A stretch of 8,285 nucleotides of DNA. Origin: Chitinophagales bacterium. GTDB lineage: Bacteria > Bacteroidota > Bacteroidia > Chitinophagales > UBA2359. This document shows positions 1-6,460 of the stretch, one piece after another; position 1 is the stretch's first letter, and each line of letters opens with the position of its first letter. Both the position numbers and the translations under genes were made by a program. The notes beneath the pieces are model-generated. The model was not told the origin of the DNA and did no database searches. It was given only the letters and a program-made list of their open reading frames with translations. Location: the NCBI GenBank assembly GCA_020631035.1, contig JAHDIA010000080.1:4969-13253 (forward strand), read 5' to 3'.

Positions 1-2036
1 ACTAACTCTTTCTTATCAAAAGTGAATAAATTGTGTGTTCTTTGTTTAGGGAATGTACGTGGATCTAACTTGATATTGCCTTCATCTAGGACTTTTTTCA
101 GAAACTCTTTTTTGACATTGTCTTCTGCGATGGTCCAGACATCCATTTCTTTGGTTTTGACACGTAATCTGACAAGCACCAATTGGTTGACTCCCTCTTG
201 ATCTTTTGCCCAGTAGACCAGTTTTTCGGGATTTGCGATTTTTTCATTATCTGGTCTTTTCTCCTTGCCTTTGGGTTCTTTAGGCTTTTTTTCTGACACC
301 TTTTTCTCAGCTATGGGCTTCACCTTGTTTTGCTCTACTGTTTCCTTGGGAACTCTGGTCTGTTTCTTTTCAGCCTTTAGCTTTGGTTCTTCTTTTTTCT
401 TTGGGAACTCTTTTTCTTCTACCTTTTCCTTTTTTCTTTCGGGTGGTCTTTTGTTGACAACTTTCTGAGTAGGCTTTGGCTTTGATTTGTCGTTTTTCAC
501 TTTGTCTTTGGTCCGCTCTTCTTTGGATTTGGGCGAGCCAAGTGTTTTGTCCGATTTAGTTACATTTTTGTCTTTCCCACTTGCATTCTTATTGCCAGTT
601 TTTTTGGGATTTCGCCCACTTGCTTTATTAGGTTCTCCCGCCGTAGTACTTCTTGCCTTATTTCCGTCTGTTTTATCTGATTCTGAGGTAGATTCTTGTT
701 GATTGGTTTTGTCTTTGACAATGTTTTTAACTTGTATGCCTCGATCATTGACAATCAATTTACATTCAATGGGTAAATTGACTTTAATCTCCGATTTTTT
801 GATGTTTAATTGTTTTTTGTCGAAAGGCAAATCTACTTCAATTTTGTCTACTTTTATACTGCCTCCTTGATCGTCTAAATAGCTTATTTTTCCATAGTAA
901 GACTGTGCTTTGTGTAGACTCAACAATTTTTTGTACAAATCCAACTGTTTCTTTATGTTGCTTGTATCTTTATCACTTCCACCTGATTTTTTCCCATCGC
1001 TGAGACTAATTTTGTTGGCAGATAAAAAATCATTTAATTTCATAAAAGATTCTTTCGCTCCCACCTTAATATTGGCAGCATAAGGACCTTTTTTGTTGGT
1101 TTTCTTCTCATAGACAACCTTCATTTGAGATTCTGGGTACTTGCCCTCTTCAAAACCTGCCAAAAAGAAAAAGATGGTACTTTCATCTTCTTGAATAATG
1201 GCTCCATAGCCTTTTTGGTCATCAAACCAATCTATTGTTCCTGCAAACATTTCTTTGCCTGTCCAAATCTTGGTTTCCTCTTTTTCTTCCTTAACCAACT
1301 GAATGTCTGAGGCAAAAGTTTTGTTGTCGTCATTGATTCTGATTTGGAATTCGACTCGGTCGCTTTCTTCCACATTGAGTTGTGAACGATTAAAGTATAC
1401 CTCTTCCTCTTTTCCATTTAAACTAATGTAGCCTATCCCTTTTTGTTTGTCAAAAGAGCTTATTAATCCCACATAGCGAGCATTGCCATAACCCAATTTT
1501 CGTCTTAGCTCATTGAACAACTCTTGTGCGGTTTCTTCTATACCAGCATTGATGCCCAATTCGGGAAGAACCAAGTGTTTTTCACCAGCAATCATTGGTA
1601 TTCCCCCTTTGAATAAGCGTTGGGGATTGGCTTCTCTTTTGACCCAAGGATGCATTCCCTGATAGTCTGAAAAGTTGTCATTGCTGATAACTTTGGACTT
1701 GTATCGATTGGCTATTGATAGCACAAAAGAATCGGCTTTGATGCCTCCAGTAACTTGGTAAAAGAAGTCCTTATACTCTCCTAAAAGTTGATTGTAAATT
1801 ATTTTTTCTTCTTCAGGTAAGCTATAAGCAGTATTGGCATCAAAGATGCACTGAAAACTACGTTTACTATCTAGTAGGACATTGAGTAATTTGAGTAATG
1901 TATCTAGCGATACTGCTGCATTATACTCATTTTTCTTGCTCGTTCTGATGCTTTTGTTGGCAACATGCCAGTTACACACATTGGTTGCATCAATTACATA
2001 GTCTATCTTTTTTTTATCCGTATTCCGGGTAGTCAT
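1..2036 (-). CDS. NYN/Zc3h12a (Regnase)-like RNase with cold-shock domains, 3' end missing
   Basis: The frame stays open from an ATG at 2036 to the window edge, giving 678 codons without a stop; upstream the frame reaches a TAG with no other ATG. Residues about 11-160 resemble the NYN/Zc3h12a PIN-fold RNase domain: IDATNV (D16, N19), FDAN (65-68), ADSF (D102) and VISNDNFSDY (D120, D124). These align with the acidic metal-binding residues of Regnase-1 (DGSN, DDRF, SNDNYRD), so a Mg-dependent endoribonuclease is inferred. Residues about 187-249 and 263-326 look like cold-shock domains, with RNP1-like KGIGYI and KGYGAI and RNP2-like VYF and IFFF. Residues 380-441 look like a third, degenerate copy. 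Residues 441-600 are Lys/Glu/Pro-rich and probably disordered. A further ordered segment (about 604-678, LVYWAKDQEG onward) is unrecognised. There is no signal peptide, so it should be cytoplasmic. The domain calls are by eye; the C-terminus lies outside the window. Confidence 0.85.
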   Translation of the reverse strand, partial: MTTRNTDKKKIDYVIDATNVCNWHVANKSIRTSKKNEYNAAVSLDTLLKLLNVLLDSKRSFQCIFDANTAYSLPEEEKIIYNQLLGEYKDFFYQVTGGIKADSFVLSIANRYKSKVISNDNFSDYQGMHPWVKREANPQRLFKGGIPMIAGEKHLVLPELGINAGIEETAQELFNELRRKLGYGNARYVGLISSFDKQKGIGYISLNGKEEEVYFNRSQLNVEESDRVEFQIRINDDNKTFASDIQLVKEEKEETKIWTGKEMFAGTIDWFDDQKGYGAIIQEDESTIFFFLAGFEEGKYPESQMKVVYEKKTNKKGPYAANIKVGAKESFMKLNDFLSANKISLSDGKKSGGSDKDTSNIKKQLDLYKKLLSLHKAQSYYGKISYLDDQGGSIKVDKIEVDLPFDKKQLNIKKSEIKVNLPIECKLIVNDRGIQVKNIVKDKTNQQESTSESDKTDGNKARSTTAGEPNKASGRNPKKTGNKNASGKDKNVTKSDKTLGSPKSKEERTKDKVKNDKSKPKPTQKVVNKRPPERKKEKVEEKEFPKKKEEPKLKAEKKQTRVPKETVEQNKVKPIAEKKVSEKKPKEPKGKEKRPDNEKIANPEKLVYWAKDQEGVNQLVLVRLRVKTKEMDVWTIAEDNVKKEFLKKVLDEGNIKLDPRTFPKQRTHNLFTFDKKEL

Positions 2037-2617
2037 TGTATAATACTGTTTTTCTAATGAATGAATACCCTTTGTGCTATGTGTTTTTAGAGATGATTTA
2101 GGGGGAAGTTGAATTATTGATTTTTCCTATACACTAATTCCTACAACAAATCCTTTTTATAGTTTTCTTGGCAAAGAATTGCAATAAATAATATATAATT
2201 TACCAAGTAGTTATTGTCTATTTTTATTTGTTTTTATTTTTTCTCATCTAAATCTTTACTCTGCTACACTTTTTCAAACAAAGGGTTAATTTTTTGTGCA
2301 ATGATACAACTAAATTTTTGTCCAATTACATTTTGTACAAAATTTTTAATTGTCTCATATACAGACCTATATAGCCCATTTTTGCACCTAATTTGAGAAT
2401 TATTTGAAGGATTTCTCTCCTTCACTTTTTCCCAAAGACTAATTCTAATACAAAAATACACTAATTACGTCTAATTATAAACGTTTTTTTTTCAATTGTG
2501 TTTTAAAACACCTAGTTTAAAAATTAAGTTCCCGACCTCAGTCGTCGAAAACAATGCTTCGATGGGCACCATCACAAAAAGGTTTTAACACCTAGTTTAA
2601 AAATTAAGTTCCCGACC
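2037..2617. other. AT-rich intergenic region, no gene seen
   Basis: This stretch of 581 bases separates two minus-strand genes. The short ORFs inside it (60-65 codons on either strand) show no recognisable motif or codon pattern and are probably chance. It holds a weak 7-bp hairpin at 2405-2424 (TGAAGGA/TCCTTCA) followed by a T-rich run on the plus strand, a 14-bp palindrome at 2498-2511, and the left copy of a tandem duplication from 2507. A lone TATTTTTG (minus strand, 2451-2458) matches the -7 consensus, but it lies about 415 bases before the RNase-like gene and lacks a -33 partner. Confidence 0.6.
2498..2511. repeat. 14-bp perfect palindrome GTGTTTTAAAACAC
   Basis: The sequence is its own reverse complement. 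It sits about 107 bases past the stop of the Fe-S gene, and the tandem duplication starts inside its right half. Its 12-bp core TGTTTTAAAACA recurs in the palindrome at 7735-7750. No T-run follows on either strand in terminator position, so its function is unknown. Confidence 0.6.
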
Positions 2618-2665
2618 TCAGTCGTCGAAAACAATGCTTCGATGGGCACCATCACAAAAAGGTTT
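2507..2665. repeat. 80-bp exact tandem duplication covering the 3' end of the Fe-S gene
   Basis: Bases 2507-2585 are identical to 2587-2665 (79 of 79). The unit contains the last codons of the Fe-S gene (PFCDGAHRSIVFDD), its stop and the following 3' sequence. The gene-proximal copy supplies the real gene end and the distal copy is an untranslated remnant. The junction shares TTT with the flanks, fitting slippage or short-homology duplication. The absence of any difference suggests a recent event, or an assembly artefact. Confidence 0.95.
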
Positions 2666-3052
2666 GTTGGCAGAGGCTCCACAACGGCAAAAAGCAGTTC
2701 TTTTGGTTTTTTGAATGAGTTTGCCCTCTTTGTCTTTTATACTAATGTCTCCGTAGACCATTAAGGGACCATTGGGAATGACTTCCACATCGGGTGTCCC
2801 TTCTATTGGTGTGGCATCCCAAGTTTCGTCTTTCTCTTCTTCATTGTACTCCAAACTAAGGGCACCTGAAGGGCATTTTTCTACCTGTTCAACAATTTGT
2901 TCTGTTGTTGCTCCAGTCATATCAACCCAGGGGCGTTCTTGGGGTTTAAATACTTCTGAAAGTCCCTTGGCACATTTGCCACAATGTATGCACAAATCGG
3001 CTTGCCAAATAACTGTAATCTCGTCGTTGGTGTATTTTTTTATTTTGTCCAT
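2618..3052 (-). CDS. (4Fe-4S)-binding protein with C-terminal CDGSH iron-sulfur domain
   Basis: A 144-residue protein with two Fe-S modules. Residues about 7-70 match the divergent single-cluster ferredoxin family (Fer4_19, as in E. coli YjdI): C21, C24, C27 and then C60-P-S-G-A-L, with the characteristic GLSEVF and RPWVD segments, predicting one 4Fe-4S cluster. Residues about 96-140 form a CDGSH/mitoNEET-type domain: C122-R-C124-G-A-S-A-N-K-P-F-C133-D-G-A-H137, giving the usual 3Cys-1His ligands of a 2Fe-2S cluster. An acidic linker (about 68-80) joins them. There is no signal peptide, so it is probably a cytoplasmic electron-transfer or cluster-handling protein; substrate and partner are unknown. 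This domain pairing is, to my knowledge, familiar in Bacteroidota. The start ATG at 3052 lies 80 bases from the divergent lipoprotein gene. Its 3' end is tandemly duplicated downstream. Confidence 0.93.
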   Translation of the reverse strand: MDKIKKYTNDEITVIWQADLCIHCGKCAKGLSEVFKPQERPWVDMTGATTEQIVEQVEKCPSGALSLEYNEEEKDETWDATPIEGTPDVEVIPNGPLMVYGDISIKDKEGKLIQKTKRTAFCRCGASANKPFCDGAHRSIVFDD

Positions 3053-3086
3053 TTGAGGGGGGTTTTAGAGTTTGTTAGCTTTTGGG

Positions 3087-3094
3087 TAACTTTG
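3087..3094 (+). promoter_or_regulatory. Possible -7 promoter element TAACTTTG
   Basis: It matches the Bacteroidota -7 consensus TAnnTTTG, 38 bases before the lipoprotein ATG, in the short divergent spacer. No TTTG is found at the expected 19-21 base spacing; the nearest (3071-3074) is only 12 bases away. The call is therefore weak. Confidence 0.35.
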
Positions 3095-3132
3095 TGTTTT
3101 AAATTCAACATCACTTAACTAAATCTTGCTCT

Positions 3133-3630
3133 ATGCAGCGTTCACAATCTCTCGTTTTCGTCCTTTTGTTCTTTGTATTTGGATTCTTTGCTTGTCAAAA
3201 CAATGCTGGTAGTGGTGCTTCTAAAAACTTTGCCCCTTTAAATGAAGCAGAATACACCTACTTTAGTACTGACTTCAAACCAGCATCGCTCAATGAGCAG
3301 TTTAAATTAGAGAAAATAACGGAAAAATCCTACAATGAACGGTACAATAATAAGCCTGCCAACTACAAACTCAAGGCATATAAAATCATCCGTCAAGGCG
3401 ATTCGGCTGCATCCGCTCTGTTGATTGAAATGGATACAGATCGTGCACAATCTTCACTTACAGGGAAAGCCAAACGCAAAAATGACAAACAATTTATCTG
3501 TATTCCCTCTTCTAAATCTGACTCAAACTTGTTTAAGCAATACGATGCTCAAACCCGCAATATGGGTTATAAAGATGCAGAAGTTTATACTTCGTTTATC
3601 ACTCAAGTTTTGGCAGAGCTTTATTTGTAA
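3133..3630 (+). CDS. Predicted lipoprotein of unknown function
   Basis: A 165-residue protein. It has a short basic N-terminus (MQRSQS), a hydrophobic run at residues 7-19 and a lipobox-like FFAC with Cys21 as the lipidation site, followed by a Gly/Ser/Asn-rich tether. Phe at -3 is atypical, but Ala at -1 fits. The mature part is mixed alpha/beta, rich in Lys, Tyr and Asn, with no motif I recognise; the only other Cys is C123. The segment NEQFKLEKITEKSYNER and the C-terminal SFITQVLAELYL look helical. It is expected to be anchored to the inner or outer membrane facing the periplasm. It stands alone: transcribed away from the Fe-S gene and towards the T9SS-tailed gene. No function can be assigned. 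Confidence 0.8.
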   Translation: MQRSQSLVFVLLFFVFGFFACQNNAGSGASKNFAPLNEAEYTYFSTDFKPASLNEQFKLEKITEKSYNERYNNKPANYKLKAYKIIRQGDSAASALLIEMDTDRAQSSLTGKAKRKNDKQFICIPSSKSDSNLFKQYDAQTRNMGYKDAEVYTSFITQVLAELYL

Positions 3631-3646
3631 ATATAAGATGTATTAT

Positions 3647-3714
3647 GGTGCAACGTGCGTGATACTAGGCGGCGTTCTCCCTGGTTAACCAGCGCATACT
3701 TTATTCCTTGCACC
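3647..3714. other. GC-rich foldable segment, possible structured RNA or repeat
   Basis: GGTGCAA (3647-3653) can pair with TTGCACC (3708-3714). Inside it, TGCG (3656-3659) can pair with CGCA (3693-3696), and CTGGTTAACCAG (3681-3692) is a 12-bp palindrome. The segment is richer in GC than its flanks. It may be a structured 3' UTR, a small RNA or part of a dispersed repeat; nothing shows it is transcribed. Confidence 0.35.
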
Positions 3715-3760
3715 CAGGTTCGTCCTCCCGCTCGTCCGACGCTTCCTTCCCACTTGTGGC

Positions 3761-3782
3761 TCCCTCCAAAGGAGGGATTTTT
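3761..3782 (+). terminator. Terminator-like hairpin after the lipoprotein gene
   Basis: TCCCTCC (3761-3767), an AAA loop and GGAGGGA (3771-3777) make a perfect 7-bp stem, followed on the plus strand by TTTTT. It lies about 130 bases after the lipoprotein stop and between convergent genes. The flanking CTTGTGGCTCC resembles CTGCGGCTCC at the 7809-7854 hairpin, so it may belong to a repeat family rather than being a dedicated terminator. Confidence 0.55.
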
Positions 3783-3814
3783 GAGATTGGTAAGGGGACG
3801 ATAAGCTATTTTAT

Positions 3815-5227
3815 TTAGTGAAGCAATACTTTGGTTGTATATACATTCTCTTCTGTAATTACTTTGACTATGTAGTAGGTTTTTGCCCAATCTTGTCCGT
3901 CAATTTGGAGATTATTGATGTGATTGAAATTCGCTTGATAGACTTGTCTGCCATTCAAACTGTATACTTCTACTTGTTTGATTCCTTCTTCCATTTGGAT
4001 ATTGAATTGGCTGTTTGTTGGATTGGGGAACAATTTTCCTACTAGGTCTAAGCTGGCAAATCCGCTTAGTTCTACTTGATCTGGTCCCCATAAAATGATT
4101 TGTTCTGAAGCAGAGGTTTGGTGTTCTGCCAACAAAAATCCGTTTCCATCGTGATCCAATACCACATTGGTTCTTTTGATGGGGTAACCTCCCAATACTG
4201 CATCGCTGATCCAAGCACCTGTCATATTGGAGATGTATAAAAAGCTTTCGTCTTCATCTATTAGGGCAATGTGGACTTTTCCATCTCTGTCTAAAAACAA
4301 AGATTGTGGATTTAAGTCTGGCGCATCAGCAATTACGACCTGGCTATCCCAGGAGTTGTTGTCTCCTTCAAATGGTTTTTTGGTGTAGACTACCCGCATA
4401 TTGTTGCTGCCATCGTTGCCTGCATATACCAAATGTACTTGATCTTCTACTACTTTGAGTAATAGGTCTGTATCGCTTTGATTGGGCGACTGGGCAATGG
4501 GACTGTAATACCATTGATTGTCTTCTTGCTTGACAATGTATTGAATCTTGTAATTGGTTTGTCCAGCAGGACCTGCATAAGCCACCAAGGGTTGGCCTTT
4601 GCTATTGGCAGCTACCTTGGGACGGGTTAGTTCTGGTGCGCCAACATTGGAAAACAGCATTTCTTCTACTTGTGGGGCATATTGTAGTTCGTTGTACCAA
4701 TAAGCGGTACTGGTATAATATACTTTGTATTTTTCGTCATCATTGAGTCCTACCCAGGTAAAATGGGCAACGCCTCCTTCTCCGATGCTCATATGTGGAG
4801 CGTGTACTTCTTCTTCTCCATTGGTGAGTTGGAATTCCTCTTCACTATTGGGCGTAATCAATCTTACGAATAGGGTGTTTAGGTCATTTATTTTTTTGAG
4901 ATAGCTTACAAAAATGGAATCTGTCCCCCAAACACCTATCTGAGCGTCTATTACAGAATCGTCTTGCTGGTTGATTTGGACTGGAGCATCCCATTTGCCC
5001 TCTGCTGAACGGCGTAGATACCACAATTCAAATAAATCGTTGTTGTCTTGTTGGTAAATGAGGTGTATTTGACCTGCTTCATCCAATACCATTGCTTGTT
5101 GACTTACGTATTTGTCCATAGTATTGTCTGTGAGGAAATTGAGGTCGGCATTGGTCCACTGGGCAGAAAGTGCCAAGGAAGATAAGCCCCAAAGGGCTGT
5201 AACAGCTAGGTAGGTAAAAAATTTCAT
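3815..5227 (-). CDS. Secreted propeller-like protein with T9SS C-terminal sorting domain
   Basis: 470 residues from the ATG at 5227. I chose this start because it begins a clean signal peptide (MKFFTYLAVTALWGLSSLAL, probable cleavage at SA|QW, residues 22/23); an in-frame ATG at 5260 would add 11 residues before it. Residues about 43-380 contain six or seven degenerate repeats of 40-55 residues with the pattern 'D..G..H..Y', for example EAGQIHLIYQQ (50-60), EGGVAHFTWVG (150-160), SKGQPLVAYAG (209-219), RDGKVHIALID (314-324) and HDGNGFLLAEH (359-369). This suggests a beta-propeller of BNR/sialidase-like build, but I see no catalytic residues and assign no enzyme activity. Residues about 399-470, starting LFPNPTNSQF and containing VEVYSLNGRQV, match the type A sorting domain that directs export by the type IX system and removal or anchoring at the cell surface. 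Confidence 0.9.
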   Translation of the reverse strand: MKFFTYLAVTALWGLSSLALSAQWTNADLNFLTDNTMDKYVSQQAMVLDEAGQIHLIYQQDNNDLFELWYLRRSAEGKWDAPVQINQQDDSVIDAQIGVWGTDSIFVSYLKKINDLNTLFVRLITPNSEEEFQLTNGEEEVHAPHMSIGEGGVAHFTWVGLNDDEKYKVYYTSTAYWYNELQYAPQVEEMLFSNVGAPELTRPKVAANSKGQPLVAYAGPAGQTNYKIQYIVKQEDNQWYYSPIAQSPNQSDTDLLLKVVEDQVHLVYAGNDGSNNMRVVYTKKPFEGDNNSWDSQVVIADAPDLNPQSLFLDRDGKVHIALIDEDESFLYISNMTGAWISDAVLGGYPIKRTNVVLDHDGNGFLLAEHQTSASEQIILWGPDQVELSGFASLDLVGKLFPNPTNSQFNIQMEEGIKQVEVYSLNGRQVYQANFNHINNLQIDGQDWAKTYYIVKVITEENVYTTKVLLH

Positions 5228-5250
5228 GATGGAGGTTTTATAAAAAATAA

Positions 5251-5266
5251 AGCCAAACAATTGGCT
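5251..5266 (-). promoter_or_regulatory. Small hairpin in the leader of the T9SS-tailed gene
   Basis: AGCCAA and TTGGCT form a 6-bp stem around a 4-base loop, 23 bases before the ATG at 5227. It would lie in the 5' untranslated region, where it could affect translation or mRNA stability. It is short enough to be chance. No -7/-33 pair was found for this gene. Confidence 0.3.
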
Positions 5267-5371
5267 TCTCTTTTATACTTTGTTGATAATCAAGAGGTTT
5301 CATTTTTTGATAAAAAAAGCGAACTGTGTCCCTTGGAATACTGTTTTTTGCGTGTTCTGCGAAGGCGACTG

Positions 5372-5532
5372 CACTTTTTAAACTAGCCTTGATAGTAGCG
5401 GTTAGCTCCCGTAGTTGGCTAGCCCTAACAGGTTTTGAAAACCTGTTAGGGCAGCCAAACTACGGGACTAAAAGCGGATAGCAAGCAAATAAGTAGCGAC
5501 GAAGCTCCCAAATATTTGCTCCTAAAAAAGTG
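5372..5532. repeat. Large imperfect inverted repeat, MITE- or REP-like
   Basis: The centre is a perfect 15-bp stem with one unpaired base: 5422-5436 against 5438-5452 (arms GCCCTAACAGGTTTT). It continues to 29-base arms (5408-5436 and 5438-5466), with CCCGTAGTT outermost and only single-base bulges. Looser pairing extends outwards: AAGGCTA-type sequence left of 5407 and AAAAGCGGATAGCAAG at 5470-5485 share a GCGG/TAG/CAAG pattern with the left flank's reverse complement. CACTTTTTAA (5372-5381) and TAAAAAAGTG (5523-5532) could be outer terminal inverted repeats. There is no transposase inside. The right half has extra sequence, so the outer limits are uncertain. Confidence 0.65.
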
Positions 5533-5615
5533 TTAAAAACAAATTTGTGGGGTTTTTCTTTAAACTCTTTGTATGGAGAGCTCTCTAATCAGCATATCAC
5601 ATTTGAGTGATACAT

Positions 5616-5623
5616 TATTTTTG
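5616..5623 (+). promoter_or_regulatory. Possible -7 promoter element TATTTTTG
   Basis: It matches TAnnTTTG 18 bases before the ATG of the lysine-rich secreted protein. No TTG or TTTG sits at the expected distance upstream, and the implied leader would be very short. This is a weak call. Confidence 0.3.
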
Positions 5624-5641
5624 AAATAAAACACTTTTAAG

Positions 5642-6304
5642 ATGAAAAATATATTGAGCTTGATGATTTGTTGTATGATGGTATTGGGATTGAATCAATC
5701 ATTGTCGGCACAACAAACGCAAAAAAATGATAGAGGTTCTCTTTTTGAAATGTTTAAGAAGAACCAGGCTGAGAAAAAAGAGGTCAAAAAGGTTGAAAAA
5801 CTTGAAATTGACTCAAGAGTTGCCAAGTATGTGAAAAATGAGGATGCAACTCCTACTAAAAAGAGCAAAGTATTGAAAAAGAATGATCAGATTGAGACAA
5901 GGTCTGTAGAACAAACGCCTAGGTATCGTAAGGTTAAGCAATTGCCTAAAGCTAAGGCTAAAAAGAAGTTGGAAAGAAACCATTTGCCAAATCAAGCGGC
6001 TGAAAATGCGCACAAAAGAGGAGATGTTTTGAGAAGTAAGAAAATGGCGAAAAAAAGTACTACTAAGGTAACAAAGTTTGAGCGTCCTGCTACTGCTACT
6101 AAAGTTGGTAAAGCTCCTTCTAAATACAATAATAGTAAGGCTGCTCCTGCTAGAACTTGCGGTAATGCAAAAGGTAGTTGTTGTAGTAGCTCGAATGGTA
6201 CCAAAGCAGCGAAAGGTTTGAATGGTAAGGTGCAAAAGCCTAATAGTAAAAGTAAAGTTTGTGCTAAGACTTGTACGAAGGCTGGTACTTGTGGTGGGAA
6301 ATAA
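5642..6304 (+). CDS. Secreted lysine-rich protein with cysteine-rich C-terminus, function unknown
   Basis: 220 residues. The N-terminus (MKNILSLMICCMMVLGLNQS) is a signal peptide with probable cleavage at SLSA|QQ (23/24). The mature protein is strongly basic, with about a fifth of residues lysine, and of low complexity; runs such as KAKAKKK (103-109) and KSKVLKK (74-80) recur. The last 50 residues are Gly/Ser/Lys-rich and hold all six mature cysteines: C173, C180, C181, C207, C211 and C217. The spacing (C-X6-CC-X25-C-X3-C-X5-C) suggests disulfides or metal binding. I recognise no family. Antisense frames are also open here, but the plus frame has a signal peptide, a following terminator and Lys codons in a consistent frame. 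Possible roles are a cell-envelope or matrix component, a polyanion binder or an antimicrobial-like peptide; none is supported directly. There are no operon neighbours. Confidence 0.8.
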   Translation: MKNILSLMICCMMVLGLNQSLSAQQTQKNDRGSLFEMFKKNQAEKKEVKKVEKLEIDSRVAKYVKNEDATPTKKSKVLKKNDQIETRSVEQTPRYRKVKQLPKAKAKKKLERNHLPNQAAENAHKRGDVLRSKKMAKKSTTKVTKFERPATATKVGKAPSKYNNSKAAPARTCGNAKGSCCSSSNGTKAAKGLNGKVQKPNSKSKVCAKTCTKAGTCGGK

Positions 6305-6349
6305 TAATAGAATGTGACAGGCTTTGACTTGTCTGATATATATATAATG

Positions 6350-6382
6350 AAAGCGGCTATCTTGAGGATGGCCGCTTTTTTT
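6350..6382 (+). terminator. Rho-independent terminator of the lysine-rich gene
   Basis: AAAGCGGCTATC (6350-6361), loop TTGAG and GATGGCCGCTTT (6367-6378) form a 12-bp stem with one G-T pair. It is followed by seven Ts, a G and six more Ts. It lies 45 bases after the stop of the gene at 5642-6304. Confidence 0.88.
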
Positions 6383-6389
6383 GTTTTTT

Positions 6390-6446
6390 GCCTTTTGCCT
6401 GGTGGGGCGCGTGGAGACAAGGCTTGCCTTGTCTGTACGGGGGATT
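6390..6446. repeat. Palindromic repeat, copy A
   Basis: The first of three related units beginning GCCTTTTGCC and ending TGTACGGGGGATT. Its core hairpin is AGACAAGGC-TT-GCCTTGTCT at 6415-6434 (9-bp arms). The lead-in reads GGTGGGGCGCGTGG, slightly longer than in copies B and C. Confidence 0.85.
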
Positions 6447-6460
6447 TTTTCTTGGAGTAT

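Larger units (their letters stand above)
5261..5641. other. Intergenic region with a large interrupted hairpin, no gene seen
   Basis: This is the spacer between two divergently transcribed secreted-protein genes. It carries the inverted-repeat element described separately (core 5408-5466) and a possible -7 box near its right end. No open frame with a plausible product was seen. Confidence 0.6.

Noticed and set aside
265..702. Plus-strand Phe/Ser-rich open frames within the left gene
   Set aside because: They are the antisense of the lysine-rich linker of the minus-strand gene, whose frame is open for 678 codons.
1..2036. Left gene as a pseudogene or frameshifted fragment
   Set aside because: The frame read continuously from ATG to the window edge without a stop, and the domain order is coherent; it is only cut by the window boundary.
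2264..2461. Small open frames on both strands of the AT-rich spacer
   Set aside because: No recognisable product or start context; lengths of 60-65 codons are expected by chance.
3647..3720. tRNA-like cloverleaf
   Set aside because: Despite GGTTCG and 7-bp end pairing, there is no anticodon arm, D-loop GG or proper T-arm spacing.
3621..3890. An 89-codon open frame on the minus strand in the GC-rich island
   Set aside because: It overlaps the end of the T9SS-tailed gene in another frame and its middle is the repeat-like sequence; no protein family is seen.
5228..5260. Upstream ATG at 5260 as the start of the T9SS-tailed gene
   Set aside because: It would place 11 residues before a complete signal peptide, and that stretch overlaps a leader hairpin.
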